A stretch of 64,000 bases of DNA from Glaciimonas soli (GTDB lineage Bacteria > Pseudomonadota > Gammaproteobacteria > Burkholderiales > Burkholderiaceae_D). Numbering within the stretch: position 1 is the first letter of the stretch; every line of letters starts with the position of its first letter. Location: the NCBI RefSeq assembly GCF_009497155.1, contig NZ_WINI01000004.1:124001-188000 (forward strand), read 5' to 3'. The translations under genes and the position numbers were made by a program. Positions 36,722 to 44,872 of the stretch are shown one piece after another. Below the pieces are notes generated by a model, which searched no databases, was not told the origin of the DNA, and worked only from the letters and a program-made list of their open reading frames with translations.

Positions 36722-37135
36722 ATGAATATGTTATCTCGACTTGATCTTTTTTCCCTGAAAGAACTTGCCTTGCGATCAGCCATGATCAGACAAGCATGCT
36801 CATGCAACAAAACGTCGTTAGTCGGCTGGGAGAGTATGCCGATATCGATGCCCGAAACGCAACTGCGCCAAATCGGTACGCTTATCGATGAGAATGAAGT
36901 GGAGCCGACAGTAAAGGAATACCATCCAAATGGTACCCATTATGCGTCTCTCGAAGCGCCGATTGCTCCACGTTACTTTCCCTATAATCGTTGCATTGTT
37001 TCGGAATGCATTGAGTGTGGGCGTTGCTACCTGCGCTATAACGAAGTCGGGGGTTATTTTTTCGACCAGAGGATACGTGCGCTTGATCCCTCATTAATTG
37101 TTGATGCTTTTTTGCCGGAATCTCCCGCCAAATAA
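36722..37135 (+). CDS. conserved hypothetical protein with Cys-rich motif
   Basis: This is a 137-aa protein without a named family that I can give. It carries a compact Cys cluster near the C-terminus (CIVSECIECGRCYLRYNEVG, then GYFFDQRIRALDPSLIVDAF). The spacing C-x4-C-x2-C-x2-C suggests metal binding. The segment EAPIAPRYFPYNRC before it looks conserved. It reads opposite to the flanking genes and lies between the porin remnant and the M3 peptidase remnant. The start at 36722 is not well supported, and internal ATGs (for example at MPISMPETQL) are possible. Confidence 0.65.
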   Translation: MNMLSRLDLFSLKELALRSAMIRQACSCNKTSLVGWESMPISMPETQLRQIGTLIDENEVEPTVKEYHPNGTHYASLEAPIAPRYFPYNRCIVSECIECGRCYLRYNEVGGYFFDQRIRALDPSLIVDAFLPESPAK

Positions 37136-37191
37136 TTGGGTTCGCCGTTTTCACGTATTCAGCCACGGTAGATATTCACCCATATCCGGTA

Positions 37192-37268
37192 TCTTTGGCT
37201 GGCACATTGGTGCCGAAAAACATCCGGTATTCCGCGTTGGAGAACAAGCCGTGCATGGCATGACAGAA
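37192..37268 (-). pseudogene. internal fragment of a duplicated M3 peptidase gene
   Basis: The minus strand reads FCHAMHGLFSNAEYRMFFGT followed by NVPAKD. The intact peptidase has FGHAMHGMFSNVEYPMFSGT followed by NVPPD at its active site. Similarity stops abruptly on both sides. The Gly of HEFGH is Cys here and the flanking coding sequence is gone. It lies directly after the terminator hairpin of the intact porin. Confidence 0.82.
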
Positions 37269-37280
37269 TGCATAGCAAAA

Positions 37281-37318
37281 ACACGCAAGGCATGAGAAAT
37301 ATCTCATGCCTTGCGTGT
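37281..37318 (-). terminator. rho-independent terminator of the porin gene
   Basis: This is a perfect 17-bp stem: ACACGCAAGGCATGAGA (37281-37297) and its complement (37302-37318), with a 4-nt loop. On the minus strand it is followed by TTTTGC. It ends 34 bp after the porin stop. Confidence 0.85.
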
Positions 37319-37351
37319 CAAACACAGTGCGCCGCTTTCCCTTATCTGATT

Positions 37352-38425
37352 TTAGAAGCGATGCTGGATCCCGCTAATAACACCAGTCTGACTACTACCA
37401 AATGCAAGATCGTCACGCGACAAACCGACCGGCTGTTGGTTCTTTGCCTTGGCATAAGCCGCGCTCACATACAGGTCCGTGCGTTTTGACAATGCATACT
37501 TGCCACGTACCGAATACATGATCGGATCCGCATCTTTGCCACTGGCGACGTCCTTGATGTTCTGATAGTAGATAGCACCGATCAGCGTCACTACCGGCGT
37601 CACCTTGTAAGTGCCACCGCCCCAGAAAAAATCGCTGCGCAGATCAGGCGCATGTGAGGCCAGCGTTTTCTTGTAGTTGCGATAGCCCAGATCGAAAGAC
37701 AGATCGTTGCTCAGTTTATAGTCACCTGCCACATGGATGCTGGTAGCTTTGTCATAGTCACCGTTGACGATGGCAGCCGTACCGTTTACTCGATCAAAGG
37801 TTGCGGCAACGCGGAATGGGCCAGTTTCATAACCTACGCCAAGTGCATATCGCGCATTGTCGCTGGCGCTACCGGCAGTTTGGCCAAAACCATAAGTCGC
37901 GCCCAGCTTGAAATCGCCGAACTTGCCTTGGTACTTGATCATGCTCGGCAGATTGGTCAACATGCCATCTTTACGACCGCCCGTAGCACCGGCCGACGTC
38001 ACCCATGAGTACTGTCCTGAATAACCCATAGGGTCGAACGGCAAGATGAAATCATAGGTGGTGGAATACGAGCGACCGGCAACGATGCGACCGAAGCTGC
38101 CTTCCAGACCGACATTGGCTTGACGTCCGAACAGCAGCCCTTCGCTATCGAATTTTCCGGTATCTGCCCTGAAGCCGCTTTCCAATTGAAATACAGCCTT
38201 CAGGCCGCCGCCCAGATCCTCTGTACCGCGAAAACCGAGACGTGAGGTATTCATCGCTCCGGAACTCATGCGAACCAGGCTGTCCTTATGCGGATTGGCA
38301 TTGTTGACATACTCGATCCCGATATCAACAAGACCGTAAATGGTGATGCTGGTTTGGGCGTAAGCAGCCGTTGTCAGCATACCGAATGCAGCGATGATTG
38401 CCGTCGCCAGGTGTTTTCTTTTCAT
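37352..38425 (-). CDS. Gram-negative general porin
   Basis: This is an outer-membrane trimeric porin of the betaproteobacterial type, 357 aa. It has a signal peptide ending TTAAYAQTS, the first strand SITIYGLVDIGIEYVNNA, the block SRLGFRGTEDLGGGLKAVFQ followed by LESGF, and a C-terminal aromatic residue (GIQHRF). The start has a strong site (GGAGGATTCAC before ATG). It lies 124 bp downstream of the ABC ATPase gene and has its own terminator. Diffusion of the substrate imported by that ABC system is a reasonable inference. Confidence 0.93.
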   Translation of the reverse strand: MKRKHLATAIIAAFGMLTTAAYAQTSITIYGLVDIGIEYVNNANPHKDSLVRMSSGAMNTSRLGFRGTEDLGGGLKAVFQLESGFRADTGKFDSEGLLFGRQANVGLEGSFGRIVAGRSYSTTYDFILPFDPMGYSGQYSWVTSAGATGGRKDGMLTNLPSMIKYQGKFGDFKLGATYGFGQTAGSASDNARYALGVGYETGPFRVAATFDRVNGTAAIVNGDYDKATSIHVAGDYKLSNDLSFDLGYRNYKKTLASHAPDLRSDFFWGGGTYKVTPVVTLIGAIYYQNIKDVASGKDADPIMYSVRGKYALSKRTDLYVSAAYAKAKNQQPVGLSRDDLAFGSSQTGVISGIQHRF

Positions 38426-38516
38426 TGTGAATCCTCCGTTATGTAATATTTTTGTGTTGACTGTGCGGTGTTACTCAAGCTGCACAAAGGCTGTTTTCGA
38501 ACATCGGTATAACTCT

Positions 38517-38529
38517 CCCCCCCTTTTTT
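38517..38529. repeat. C7T6 homopolymer tract upstream of the porin
   Basis: Seven C followed by six T (A6G7 on the coding strand) lie about 92-104 bp upstream of the porin start. Poly-G tracts in porin promoters cause phase variation in some pathogens, but seven residues is short and no promoter elements are assigned around it here. Confidence 0.5.
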
Positions 38530-38549
38530 CAGTTCTTTTGAATGTCTGA

Positions 38550-39641
38550 CTAGAACGCCCATAGCGAGGCTTGCGGCAATTGCAGCCAATACTCACCGGG
38601 TGCCAGCCGTTGCCTTGCGTAAGCGCGCAAGACGGTGCTATCTGTGCCGCTCGCGGCGGCGTTGTGAAACACGCATTCCCAGCGATCTCCTAGATACATG
38701 CAGGTTGACAGCGGCAGCTTGATGGCGTTTTCCACCGGTGTATCCGAGATGTTGATCTGCTCGACGCGAATAATCGCGACCGCGTCCTTGGCGTCGCTTT
38801 GGATAGCCTGACCGCGCAATGTCGCCTTCACATTGCCACCCTCGACCTGCAATAAGGCGTGCTCACCATCGCGCTGCAGCACCTTGGCGCGGAGGCGATT
38901 GTTGCTGCCCATGAACTCTGCGGTAAACAGCGTGTCTGGCGTTTCATACATGCGTTGCGGCGTGCCCTGCTGTTCGATCTTGCCGTTGTTGAGCAACAGA
39001 ATGCGGTCGGAAATTGCCATTGCCTCGGCCTGATCGTGCGTCACCATCAACGCCGACAGACCCAACCGCACGATCAGCTCACGCAGAAAAGCACGTGCTT
39101 CTTCGCGTAGCTTGGCGTCCAGATTGGATAGCGGTTCGTCCAGCAAAATTACCGGCGGGTTGTATACCAGCGCACGGGCAATGGCGACGCGTTGCTGCTG
39201 ACCGCCAGATAATTGATGCGGGAAGCGGTCGCCCAGATGACCCAGGCCGAGCTGACTCAACACCGTTTTGACGCGCTCGGCAATGTCGCTGCCGTTCATT
39301 TTGCGCAACTTCAAACCGTAAGCGACATTGTCGAATACAGTCTTGTGCGGCCACAGCGCGTAGGATTGAAACACCAGACCCAGATTGCGTTCTTCCGCTG
39401 GAATTTCCAGTTTGCGTTGGTCGTCGAACATGACGCGCTCACCAATCTGAATATTGCCGGACTTCGGCGATTCCAGACCGGCTACTGCACGCAGCAAAGT
39501 GGTTTTACCACTGCCGGACGGGCCCAGCAAAGCAACCACTTCGCCGCGCTGCAATTCCATCGACACACCTTTAAGAATCGGATTGGCGCTGGCGCCGCTG
39601 CCGTAATCGAGATGCAAGTTATTAACGCTTAATTCACTCAT
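38550..39641 (-). CDS. ABC transporter ATP-binding protein (Fe3+/AfuC type)
   Basis: This is the ATPase of a binding-protein-dependent importer, 363 aa. It has Walker A GPSGSGKTT, Q-loop VFQSYALWPH, signature LSGGQQQRVAIARAL, Walker B VILLDEPLSNLD and switch His VTHD. A C-terminal TOBE-like regulatory domain follows (about residues 240-363). It is related to FbpC/AfuC/PotA-type ATPases. It follows the permease gene with a 94-bp gap. Confidence 0.92.
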   Translation of the reverse strand: MSELSVNNLHLDYGSGASANPILKGVSMELQRGEVVALLGPSGSGKTTLLRAVAGLESPKSGNIQIGERVMFDDQRKLEIPAEERNLGLVFQSYALWPHKTVFDNVAYGLKLRKMNGSDIAERVKTVLSQLGLGHLGDRFPHQLSGGQQQRVAIARALVYNPPVILLDEPLSNLDAKLREEARAFLRELIVRLGLSALMVTHDQAEAMAISDRILLLNNGKIEQQGTPQRMYETPDTLFTAEFMGSNNRLRAKVLQRDGEHALLQVEGGNVKATLRGQAIQSDAKDAVAIIRVEQINISDTPVENAIKLPLSTCMYLGDRWECVFHNAAASGTDSTVLRAYARQRLAPGEYWLQLPQASLWAF

Positions 39642-39735
39642 GATGATTTCCTGATTAATGTTGTAACTGAAGTAATTCTGCGTATCTATTTGGACTAGGC
39701 GGAGGTGGCGTCGTCTAAACAGTTACGCGGATTAC

Positions 39736-41541
39736 TTAGTCGTGCAACTTGACGCCGAAGCGCAGCGCAACGCCGAGACCAATTGCCACCAGCGTGATGT
39801 TGATAAAGGAGAGTGTGGCAACCAGATCGACCGAACCGGAAGCCCACAACGAAACGATCAGCGCACCGATAACTTCAGTACCAGGCGACAGCAGATACAC
39901 GCCAGTCGAATATTCGCGTTCGAAAATCAGGAACACCATCAACCACGCGCCAAGTACGCCGTAACGCACCAACGGCAAGGTGACATCGCGTGTCACCTGT
40001 GAACGGCGAGCACCGACTGCACGCGCCGCTTCTTCCAGTTCCGGGCCAACCTGCAACAACGCCGTGGTGATCAGACGCAAACCGTACGCCAGCCACACCA
40101 CTGAATACGCCAGCCACACCGAGAAAATGGTGGAGCGCAGTTCACGCAATTGTGGAATGAAGTTTTCTACCAGCCATTGCGCTACGACGTTGTCATAACC
40201 CTTCAGCAGGTTATCGAGGAACGCCGGCACGAACAGGAACACCCACAGAAACGATAAGCCCGCCAGCAAACCTGGCACGGCGCGCGGGATCAGTACGCTG
40301 TAGTCGAGAAAGCGCGTGATGCCATCCGATTTGCGATGCATGGCCAGCGCGATACAGCAATAGCAAGCCACCGCAATCGCGCCACCGATGACGCCGATCA
40401 GGATAGTGTTGACGATGCCACGCATCAGCGGCGGCTGATCCCAAATATCGCGGAAATGCTGCAAAGTGAAAGTATCCATCAGTGACACGCCATAACCCCA
40501 GTGCGAGACAAACGCCCGTAAAGCAATGCCGGACAACGGAATCACGATCGTAAAAATCAGCCAGGCGGCGATCAGGCCGAACGCCAGCCATTTCCATTTG
40601 CCCAACGGCAGCGCCTTCTGGCGCGCACCCTTGCCCTTGATCGAGACATACTTGTTGGCCGAACGCAGCAGCCAGCGCTGAATCATCACCAGCGGCAGAG
40701 TCACCGCCACCAGACACACGGCAACCGCCGCCATCAAGTGATACGAAGGTGTACCGAGCTTATTGGTCAGCTTGTACAGATAAGTCGGCAATACCAGATG
40801 ACCTTCCGGATCGCCCAATACCAGCACCAGACCGAACACCTCAAAGCCAAGGAAGAACACCAGCACGCCGGCATACGACAGCGCCGGCAAGATCATCGGT
40901 AGTGAAACATTCAACGCCACTTGCAAAGGTGAGGCACCGGCGACACGTGCCGCTTCTTCGACGTCAGCACCCAGACTCTTCAGCGCAGCGGAGGCGTACA
41001 GGTAAACGTGCGGCACGTGGGTCAGACCGGCGATGATGACAATGCTGGGGAAGGCATACACGTTCCACGGCATCGCTTCGATGCCGACCAGACGTAGCAA
41101 ATCTTGCATCCACACCGTATAGAAACCGACTGGTCCCATTGCCACTACATAGCCGAAGCCGATCACCATCGGCGATACGAAAATTGGCACCAGCAGCAGC
41201 GGTGCGATCCAGTTGCGACCGGGAAGATCGGTACGCACCATCAGAAATGCCAGCATGCCGCCCAGCGGCACTGCGATCAATGCCAGACCGCTGGCCAGCA
41301 GCAAACCGTTAATGAAAGCTTCGCGGAACTCAGGATCATCGAAGATGAAACGATACGGTTCCAGACTCAGAGTTTTGACCGGCGCAAAAAATGGCGCGGA
41401 CAAAAAGCTTTGATAAAAAATCAGTATCAGCGGCAAAAAAATGGCGATCGCCGCCAATGTAACCACCAGTCCACGCGGCCAATTAAGGCGCGCCAGCCGG
41501 GAACGGCTGGCCAGCGGATGGGGAGGAGAAATAGAAGTCAT
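39736..41541 (-). CDS. ABC transporter permease, fused two-module (Fe3+/AfuB type)
   Basis: This is an inner-membrane permease of 601 aa with about twelve hydrophobic segments and two MetI-like modules. Each module has an EAA loop contacting the ATPase: EEAARVAGASPLQVALNVSL in the first half and EEAARAVGARRSQVTRDVTL in the second. Fused permeases of this kind are typical of FbpB/AfuB-like Fe(III), thiamine or phosphorylated-solute importers. Solute cannot be assigned. Confidence 0.92.
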   Translation of the reverse strand: MTSISPPHPLASRSRLARLNWPRGLVVTLAAIAIFLPLILIFYQSFLSAPFFAPVKTLSLEPYRFIFDDPEFREAFINGLLLASGLALIAVPLGGMLAFLMVRTDLPGRNWIAPLLLVPIFVSPMVIGFGYVVAMGPVGFYTVWMQDLLRLVGIEAMPWNVYAFPSIVIIAGLTHVPHVYLYASAALKSLGADVEEAARVAGASPLQVALNVSLPMILPALSYAGVLVFFLGFEVFGLVLVLGDPEGHLVLPTYLYKLTNKLGTPSYHLMAAVAVCLVAVTLPLVMIQRWLLRSANKYVSIKGKGARQKALPLGKWKWLAFGLIAAWLIFTIVIPLSGIALRAFVSHWGYGVSLMDTFTLQHFRDIWDQPPLMRGIVNTILIGVIGGAIAVACYCCIALAMHRKSDGITRFLDYSVLIPRAVPGLLAGLSFLWVFLFVPAFLDNLLKGYDNVVAQWLVENFIPQLRELRSTIFSVWLAYSVVWLAYGLRLITTALLQVGPELEEAARAVGARRSQVTRDVTLPLVRYGVLGAWLMVFLIFEREYSTGVYLLSPGTEVIGALIVSLWASGSVDLVATLSFINITLVAIGLGVALRFGVKLHD

Positions 41542-41582
41542 AGTTGCACCCTGCAGAAAAATCTGCGTCGTAAAAATCCGCC

Positions 41583-41602
41583 ATTCCCGCGCACGCGGGA
41601 AT
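41583..41602. repeat. dRS3-like 20-bp inverted repeat, copy 1
   Basis: ATTCCCGCGCACGCGGGAAT fits ATTCCC-N8-GGGAAT, the consensus of the Neisseria dRS3 element, and is itself a hairpin. It lies between the receptor gene stop (41666) and the permease start (41541). Confidence 0.8.
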
Positions 41603-41633
41603 CCAGGTTAGTAAATCAAATAAACAAAAATAA

Positions 41634-41653
41634 ATTCCCGCCCGTGCGGGAAT
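41634..41653. repeat. dRS3-like 20-bp inverted repeat, copy 2
   Basis: ATTCCCGCCCGTGCGGGAAT again fits ATTCCC-N8-GGGAAT, 51 bp from copy 1 and 12 bp after the receptor gene stop. The pair flanks an AT-rich 31-bp spacer. The two hairpins may stabilise the receptor mRNA or attenuate permease expression. Confidence 0.8.
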
Positions 41654-41665
41654 GAGGCCGCTGCC

Positions 41666-42778
41666 TTATTTCTTACCTGCCGTGGCTTTCCACTGTTTCA
41701 GGAACGCCAGGCGTTTGGTCTGATCCAGGTATTGCAACAAAGCCGGCGTAATCGGAATCGGTTTGAGTGCGCTGCCCAATTGCGTCGTCAGAGCACCCAG
41801 CGTGTTGTGGCCGCTGACATCCCCCCGCAAGGAATACAACTGAGATTCATTCGAGATGATGGTCTGACCGCGCTTGGACAGCAGGTAATCGACCCACAAC
41901 TTGGCCGCATTCACATTCTTGGCAGATTTGTTGATGAACGCCACGCGCGACAGCACCAGGTTGTAATCCTTGGTGAACGCAACACCGATCGACGGATCCT
42001 TGGCCGCACGTGCCTGAGCATAGGAACCGATCACGTTATAACCGATCAGATTCTCACCAGAAGAAATTCGCTCCAGCATGGTGCCGGTTGATGATTGCAC
42101 GCGAATGCCGACGTCGCCGAAGGTCTTTGCCAGATCCCAGAATTGCGGATTAGCTTGCGCATCTTCGGTGATAAAAGAAAATCCCACACCCGATTTTTCG
42201 ATATCGTAAGTAGTCACTTTGTTGCGGAATTTGTCAGCCTTGGTAGACAGCAATTTCATCAGGTCAGCATGCGTGGCCGGCACTTCGTCAGCGCTGACCA
42301 ATCGTTTGTTGTAAACAATGGCTAGCGGTTCGAAAGTAGTACCGTAAGCACTGTCCTTGTAATTGGCCCAGGCCGGAATAGCAGCCGCTTCCGGAGATTT
42401 ATACGCTGCGGCATAACCTTCGCTGACCAGCTTGAATTGCAGATCCATCGCTGAGGACCACAACACGTCGGCAGTGGTGCCGCCGGCAGCAGCTTCGGAA
42501 ATGAAGCGGTTGTATACCTCGGTCGAATTCATGTCATTGAATTCAATTTTCACGCCCGGGTAGAGCGTGCCGAAATCCTTGATCAATGGCTCTACCGCCT
42601 TGGAATCGGTGGCGCTGTAAATCACCAGCTTGCCTTCCTTCTTGGCGCCGTCAACGATCTTGGCGTAATCGGCAGGATAGTTGGCGGGAAGGCCGGCTGG
42701 CGCTTGCGCCGAGGCGTTCAGCGCCAAACTCATGGCCAGAATGCCGAATGTACTGGTCATTGTTTTTTTGATTAACAT
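41666..42778 (-). CDS. ABC transporter substrate-binding protein (Fe3+/AfuA type)
   Basis: This is a periplasmic solute receptor of 370 aa in the extracellular solute-binding family 1 / FbpA-like cluster. It has a signal peptide (LAMSLALNASAQA). The mature start is typical (DGAKKEGKLVIYSATDSKAV), followed by LIKDFGTLYPGVKIEFNDMN, AAAGGTTADVLWSSAMDLQF and the hinge YNKRLVSADEVPATHADLM. The usual tyrosine pair for naked Fe(III) is not evident, so another anion is possible. An AGGAGA site precedes the ATG. Confidence 0.9.
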   Translation of the reverse strand: MLIKKTMTSTFGILAMSLALNASAQAPAGLPANYPADYAKIVDGAKKEGKLVIYSATDSKAVEPLIKDFGTLYPGVKIEFNDMNSTEVYNRFISEAAAGGTTADVLWSSAMDLQFKLVSEGYAAAYKSPEAAAIPAWANYKDSAYGTTFEPLAIVYNKRLVSADEVPATHADLMKLLSTKADKFRNKVTTYDIEKSGVGFSFITEDAQANPQFWDLAKTFGDVGIRVQSSTGTMLERISSGENLIGYNVIGSYAQARAAKDPSIGVAFTKDYNLVLSRVAFINKSAKNVNAAKLWVDYLLSKRGQTIISNESQLYSLRGDVSGHNTLGALTTQLGSALKPIPITPALLQYLDQTKRLAFLKQWKATAGKK

Positions 42779-42964
42779 GGATATTGTCTCCTGATAGTTA
42801 TAGTGGTTATGGTGCTTGCAAATACGCTGTAATAAGCGAGGTATAACGGCTCAACGCCTTCAAAATTAAGTATTCAAAAAGCGTGGGCGAGCCAAAGCCA
42901 GCCAGGTTGTGGCTGTCATTTGGAATTACTTATGGGTATGCCGGACCTATGGTCGCGGCCGGAT

Positions 42965-43984
42965 TTATCGGATCAAACCAAGCTGGTCCGATATTTTGCG
43001 ATAGTCGTCAATGGATTTTTTTACGTACCTGGTTAGTTGCTCGCCGCTCATCGCGAAGGGATACAGACCGCTGCTGGCGCGCATGCGATCGAACTCAGGG
43101 GTCGCCATCATTTTGTCGAAAATACCGACCCAACGTTTATAGTCGGCATCGCTGACTTGTGGTCCCATATAGACGCCACGAATGCTCGACCAACTGACTG
43201 GCATGCCCAGCTCCCGCGCTGTCGGCACATTAGCGAGCGCTCCCGGCAGGCGTTGATCGGAAAATACCGCCAGCACGCGAATCTCACCGTCTTGCGCATG
43301 CAAAGACGCTTCTGATGCATCGCCGGAAACCACTTGAATATGACCGGCGTGCAAAGCCGTAAATTCCTCGCCGCCGCCTTCTAATGCGACAAAGCGCAGA
43401 TTCTTGGGATCAATCTGGTGCTGTGTCGCCAGCATGGAGATTTTCAACCAGTCCTGACTTCCGACGGTGCCGGAGGCGCCTATCGTGATCTGACTCGGAT
43501 TTTTCTTGAGCGCATCCAGCAAATCGCGCAAGGTTTTATACGGCGAATCGCTACGCACCGCGACCATGCCGTAGTCGATCCCTACTGCCGCCACCCAGCG
43601 CACGTTGCGAACATCCGCTTCGCCGTATTTTCCTTGTGCCAAATTGAGCAGCGAACCGCCAGAAAATACAACTAATGTATTGGCCTCCGCCGGCTTCTGC
43701 GTGGTAAAAGAATTCCAGGCCACTGCGCCAACACCACCCGGCATGTAACTGATCTTGATAGGGTTATCCGTCGCGTGCGCCTGCAATTGCAAGCCTTTTT
43801 GAATTAGCTTGCAAGTCACGGACATGCCGCCGCCCGGCTTCGCTGGCGCTATACATTGCACCGGCGATTGCACCATCGATGGCACAGTCGAATGCGATCG
43901 CGCAGCCGGTTGCACCGGCGTTGCATAAGCGCTAAGCGTGACGCACGCACCGAGTGCGGCAATCCAGTTGATAGTGGAAGTCAT
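42965..43984 (-). CDS. Bug family (TctC) periplasmic receptor, orphan
   Basis: This is a periplasmic binding protein of the Bug/TctC family, 339 aa, with a signal peptide (NWIAALGACVTLSAYATP). Family features are QCIAPAKPGGGMSVTCKLIQ, PIKISYMPGGVGAVAWN and the QITIGASGTVGSQDWLKISM block. No TctA or TctB membrane gene is nearby. It is divergent from tctD/tctE. In Bordetella a Bug protein (BctC) signals through the neighbouring BctDE two-component system, and this gene is placed to do the same. The site GCAGGAGACA precedes the ATG. Confidence 0.9.
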   Translation of the reverse strand: MTSTINWIAALGACVTLSAYATPVQPAARSHSTVPSMVQSPVQCIAPAKPGGGMSVTCKLIQKGLQLQAHATDNPIKISYMPGGVGAVAWNSFTTQKPAEANTLVVFSGGSLLNLAQGKYGEADVRNVRWVAAVGIDYGMVAVRSDSPYKTLRDLLDALKKNPSQITIGASGTVGSQDWLKISMLATQHQIDPKNLRFVALEGGGEEFTALHAGHIQVVSGDASEASLHAQDGEIRVLAVFSDQRLPGALANVPTARELGMPVSWSSIRGVYMGPQVSDADYKRWVGIFDKMMATPEFDRMRASSGLYPFAMSGEQLTRYVKKSIDDYRKISDQLGLIR

Positions 43985-44012
43985 TGTCTCCTGCCCATTC
44001 TATTGTTGTCAC

Positions 44013-44030
44013 ATCGCAATATTTTGCGAT
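44013..44030. promoter_or_regulatory. inverted repeat between bug and tctD, possible operator
   Basis: ATCGCAA-TATT-TTGCGAT is a perfect 7-bp-arm inverted repeat placed 29 bp upstream of the bug start and 159 bp upstream of tctD. It is a candidate binding site for the TctD-like regulator. I did not find a second perfect copy upstream of the ABC receptor gene. Confidence 0.45.
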
Positions 44031-44188
44031 TATGCAACCAGGGTTTTATACATTTTTTTACATCATAACTGCCGGAGTCTTTCAGTTTCCTTTCAATCAG
44101 ATTTTGCCAATCGGTGTTTTCTGTGTGAGTATTGACGACCCGTTTCAGAATGTTAGTCATTAATATTGTTCAAGAGTTGTTCAAAGCC

Positions 44189-44872
44189 ATGCGGATTTTA
44201 CTGATTGAAGACCATGTTGAGTTATCGCGCTGGTTGACCAAAGCGCTGCAAGACGCACATTGGTCGGTCGAATGCGCCATGAACGGTGCCGATGCGGACA
44301 GTTTGTTGCACACCCAACAATATGCTCTGGTAATACTGGACTTGAGTTTGCCAAAAATGGATGGACTGGAAGTCTTAAAGCGTTTGCGCGCGCGCGGCAG
44401 CAAAACACCAGTATTGATACTGACCGCGCGCGGCGGTTTGCAAGACCGGGTGCAAGGCTTAAATCTTGGTGCCGACGATTATCTGGCCAAACCGTTCGAG
44501 CTGGTTGAACTGGAAGCACGCGTCAAAGCCTTGCTACGACGGGCACAGGGCGGTGAAGCGCCGATCTACAGTTGCGGCGCTTTGCAATTCGATACGGTGT
44601 CGCGCATGTTCAGCTATGGCAATGTGACGCTCGCACTGACACCGCGCGAACATGCGGTGCTGGAGGTGTTAATCAGCAAAGCCGGTCGCGTGGTATCCAA
44701 AGAAAAATTGTTCGACGAAGTATTTTCACTGGTCGACGATGCCAATCCCGATGCGATAGAAATCTATATCCATCGTCTCCGCAAAAAATTGCAACGCACT
44801 GACACGGAAGCGGTCGCCATTACCACCTTGCGCGGCCTCGGTTATTTACTGGAAGTTGTCGCAGAAAAATGA
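44189..44872 (+). CDS. tctD: TctD-like response regulator
   Basis: This is an OmpR/PhoB-type response regulator of 227 aa. The receiver domain has the acidic pair EDH near the start, phosphoacceptor D51 (LVILDLSLPKMDGLEV) and the switch region LTARGGLQDRVQGLNLGADD. The winged-helix DNA-binding domain ends IEIYIHRLRKKLQRTDTEAV. The start at 44189 gives the canonical MRILLIEDH, and an upstream in-frame start at 44132 is rejected. It overlaps the kinase gene by 4 bp. Confidence 0.9.
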   Translation: MRILLIEDHVELSRWLTKALQDAHWSVECAMNGADADSLLHTQQYALVILDLSLPKMDGLEVLKRLRARGSKTPVLILTARGGLQDRVQGLNLGADDYLAKPFELVELEARVKALLRRAQGGEAPIYSCGALQFDTVSRMFSYGNVTLALTPREHAVLEVLISKAGRVVSKEKLFDEVFSLVDDANPDAIEIYIHRLRKKLQRTDTEAVAITTLRGLGYLLEVVAEK

